Shown in pieces: positions 15,341-17,144 of a stretch of 17,144 nt of DNA. This stretch comes from Temnopleurus reevesii (Eukaryota; Echinodermata; Echinoidea; Temnopleuroida; Temnopleuridae): the NCBI GenBank assembly GCA_036244855.1, contig BQKZ01005598.1, forward strand, positions 1 through 17,144, written 5' to 3'. Every line of letters starts with the position of its first letter. The first letter of the stretch is position 1. Made by a program: the position numbers and the translations under genes. The notes under the pieces were generated by a model. It ran no database searches. It had not been told where the DNA came from and was given only the letters and a program-made list of their open reading frames with translations.

Positions 15341-15642
15341 GTTGACGTTTACATCATGGTTATTCTTCTCGGAGTCGGCAAACAAGTTGTCTTTCTAAGT
15401 GATGTTACTGTCCTCTTACTCCCTCAAAGGTGGACTGGAAAAGATTTTGCGTGGAAAACTTCTGCGGTTCATCTTAACGCACTGCTTATTTCAAACCCTT
15501 TCTTTTGCATTGATATCCTTACTGTGCATTTGTTCCAACAGGTCAACAGAACTAAAGTAATTGTCCATATTCACAATATGGGTCATCCCCCTCTGCCTCT
15601 CTGTCAGATCAAGCATCAAACGAATAGGCAGGTATAGGAAGT

Positions 15643-15942
15643 TCATTCTATTTTATCAAGAAGTCTTGTCAATTCCCTAACTAAACCATTAGGCATGGGG
15701 CGACTTTCTTCCCATGAAATTACACATTCTACTTGTGACTTAGAAATTGTGTCTTCTTTGTAGACCCCTAAGTTCCAGCCGGATTTATACGACCCCTTGT
15801 AGAATTCGAATTTAACGGTCCTTGCTGATTGGCCCCTGACCTTCCCCAGCCATGGTTCTCCCTTTCTGTAGTGCTTTGGTGGAGGGTTAATGACTATCAC
15901 ATCTCCTATCTCCAACGAGCATACATTGTGCGATGAGATTTA
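15643..15942 (-). CDS. Small ORF, possible C-terminal exon, unrecognised
   Basis: The frame is open from after a TAA (15940-15942) to the stop at 15643-15645, about 98 codons. No ATG lies at the front; the first usable start is a TTG at 15915. It reads CSLEIGDVIVINPPPKHYRK, GEPWLGKVRGQSARTVKFEF, YKGSYKSGWNLGVYKEDTIS and ends in a charged helix (LVRELTRLLDKIE). The first part resembles a small beta-barrel (SH3/BAH/Tudor-like: GDVIVI...WLGKV....KFEFY), and such modules often end transposon or chromatin proteins; that is inference. Composition argues for real or recently real coding sequence. Confidence 0.4.
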
Positions 15943-16059
15943 GCCAATTGATACGTTAAATATACCATTAGATGTTGGTTTGCCACTTTGTTCTTAAATT
16001 AAGTTAAGAATGACTGGTAATGAAGTAAGTGTGTTGACAAGGAAAATTTAACAAAATAG

Positions 16060-16575
16060 ATAGAAACCTGCAAGGGGATAGCTCTCTGCATCCAGTTCTT
16101 CCAGCGGAGAGGCCACACCAACATTTCGGCACTGGTTCCCCTGCATCGGCAGACGAACTGTCCCATCAAGGATGCCCATATTCTGAAGGACCTCGAGTCA
16201 AAAGGGTTGCTCTCCTTCACGCCATCCAGATATCTCAACGGAAGAAGGCTCACACCATATGATGACAGGATGATGTTGCAGCTAGCATGTAGAAACGAAG
16301 GTGTCGTCGTGAGCAATGACAATTATCGGGATCTCATGAACGAGTCTGCTGATTTCAAGCATGTCATCGAAAGAAGGTTGATAATGTACACATTTGTGGG
16401 AGATAACTTCATGGTACCGGAGGATCCCCATGGCAGATTTGGACCTACTCTGACTGAAGTTCTTAGAAGATCTGAGAAAGTACTCCCACCAGCCGTGGTG
16501 CACACCGCCCTCTATAACCAAAACCGAAGAACGCCGCTTCAGGTCCTTGGATACCCGATGCAGAACATCTTCTGA
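16060..16575 (+). CDS. Regnase/ZC3H12-like NYN ribonuclease exon or gene fragment
   Basis: The open frame from about 16060 to TGA (16573-16575) encodes most of a Zc3h12a-like NYN (PIN-fold) RNase domain, as in Regnase-1, N4BP1, KHNYN and NYNRIN. Motifs in order: CKGIALCIQFFQRRGHTNIS, LVPLHR, LLSFTPSRYLNGRR, PYDDRMMLQLA (conserved Asp pair), VVVSNDNYRDL (active-site Asp), ERRLIMYTFVGDNFMVPEDP, GRFGPTLTEVL. The first strand with the leading catalytic Asp (DGSNVA-type) is missing and would lie in an upstream exon. The acceptor before 16060 is poor (purine-rich, ending atag), so this may be a gene fragment. A shifted frame (KNAASGPWIPDAEHLLKDNG) also stays open past the stop. The protein would cleave RNA, probably in cytoplasm or nucleus. 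Confidence 0.78.
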   Translation: METCKGIALCIQFFQRRGHTNISALVPLHRQTNCPIKDAHILKDLESKGLLSFTPSRYLNGRRLTPYDDRMMLQLACRNEGVVVSNDNYRDLMNESADFKHVIERRLIMYTFVGDNFMVPEDPHGRFGPTLTEVLRRSEKVLPPAVVHTALYNQNRRTPLQVLGYPMQNIF

Positions 16576-16610
16576 AAGACAATGGCATTGAAGAGGAAAA
16601 CCACATCGAA

Positions 16611-17144
16611 TCAGAGAAAGTACTCGCGCCTGAGCCTGAGACCACTTTCCCTCAGAAATCGCAATGAAATCAGGAGATTGTGCTCCATACCCTCTTTGGT
16701 CTCAGATAGGAGAGCGGTGTCATCCGCATAAGCTAGCGTAGCCAGCGAATGGCCCCCCCAATGGAACGGTGTGCCTTCTGACTCTAACGTGGTTAACCAC
16801 GGATCTACCGCAATGTTAAACAGGATTGGTGAGAGGGGATCCCCCTGCTTTACCCCACTAGTGATTGTGATATCCGGCGTAATGCCTTCATCAGTACTGA
16901 ATGTCGTATAGCTCCCTCTATAAAGGTCTTTGATGACGTTGATAAACAACTCGTCTGCCCCCTGTCGCCGCAAGGCTTCCTCTATATGGTGATGGGAGAC
17001 CGTGTCGAAAGCTTTCGCCAGATCTAGAAGCACCACTGCTAACCCCCTTCCAGCTCTCTTAGACGCGGCTACAAGTTCCCGTAGGATGATAGTGTTGTCT
17101 TCGATGCTGGCCTCAGCGAGAAAGCCCCTCTGTCTTGGGCAGAT
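16611..17144 (-). pseudogene. R2-like non-LTR retrotransposon reverse transcriptase fragment
   Basis: The frame is open from the right window edge to TGA at 16611-16613, about 177 codons, and continues beyond the window. It contains PRQRGFLAEASIEDNTIILR (fingers), LAVVLLDLAKAFDTVSHHHI (motif A), TITSGVKQGDPLSPILFNIA (motif B), and LAYADDTALLS (motif C; YADD at 16719-16730), then FLRESGLRL of motif D/E type. QRGF, LDLAKAFDTVSH and GVKQGDPLSP are features of R2/NeSL-type elements that use a restriction-like endonuclease. The thumb, zinc knuckle and endonuclease are missing: sequence after REYFL departs from the family at about 16620. An enzyme of this type would copy RNA at a nicked genomic target. 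This piece is 3'-truncated, unlike ordinary 5' truncation. Confidence 0.82.

Noticed and set aside
15269..15637. Plus-strand 122-residue ORF
   Set aside because: It begins antisense to the Merlin copy 4 C-terminus and runs into its flank, with no independent coding signs.

Overview
The window looks like nuclear DNA of an animal, most likely a marine invertebrate with high heterozygosity (amphioxus, sea urchin or acorn-worm type; species not determinable). Signs are split coding exons with GT/AG borders, a tRNA-derived SINE, several MITE-type fold-backs, pieces of non-LTR retrotransposons, and Merlin (ISXO2/IS1016-like) DNA transposons. There is no operon structure, Shine-Dalgarno pattern or bacterial gene density. 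A single N lies at 2609.

Left third (1-5500): two exons of an unrecognised plus-strand gene, an internal exon (1051-1170) and a terminal exon (4448-4619), with compatible splice phase. The intron between them holds a ~1.1 kb direct repeat (1083-2204 and 2610-3752) whose second copy starts exactly at the N. The two copies differ by substitutions and by MITE presence or absence, so they are best read as two alleles joined in the assembly. After the terminal exon, about 900 bp consist of decayed tandem copies of that exon's 3' end.

Middle (5500-12720): a quiet stretch with two unassigned open frames, then minus-strand Merlin transposase pseudogenes (copy 1, 7207-8180; copy 2, 9170-10299), decayed peptide-repeat sequence, and a minus-strand TatD-nuclease pseudogene (10786-11548). 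Next is a two-exon minus-strand gene start (12391-12574 and 11549-11671). It has phase-matched borders, a good ATG context and a promoter-like block with two perfect TGACGTCA (CRE) sites just upstream.

Right part (12735-17144): Merlin copy 3 with the same non-transposase flank as copy 2, another decayed peptide-repeat tract, a second TatD fragment with an RS-rich leader, the 3' end of a fourth Merlin copy, a small unassigned ORF, a Regnase/ZC3H12-type NYN ribonuclease exon (plus), and an R2-like reverse transcriptase fragment (minus) running off the right edge.

Most of the right two thirds is transposon wreckage, but it recurs as a module (TatD, then spacer, then Merlin, on the minus strand). 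Copies 2 and 3 of Merlin share a premature stop, so they probably spread as a duplicated block after the transposase had died. The best leads for real host genes are the two-exon CRE-promoter gene, the exon pair with decayed C-terminal repeats, and the NYN ribonuclease exon.
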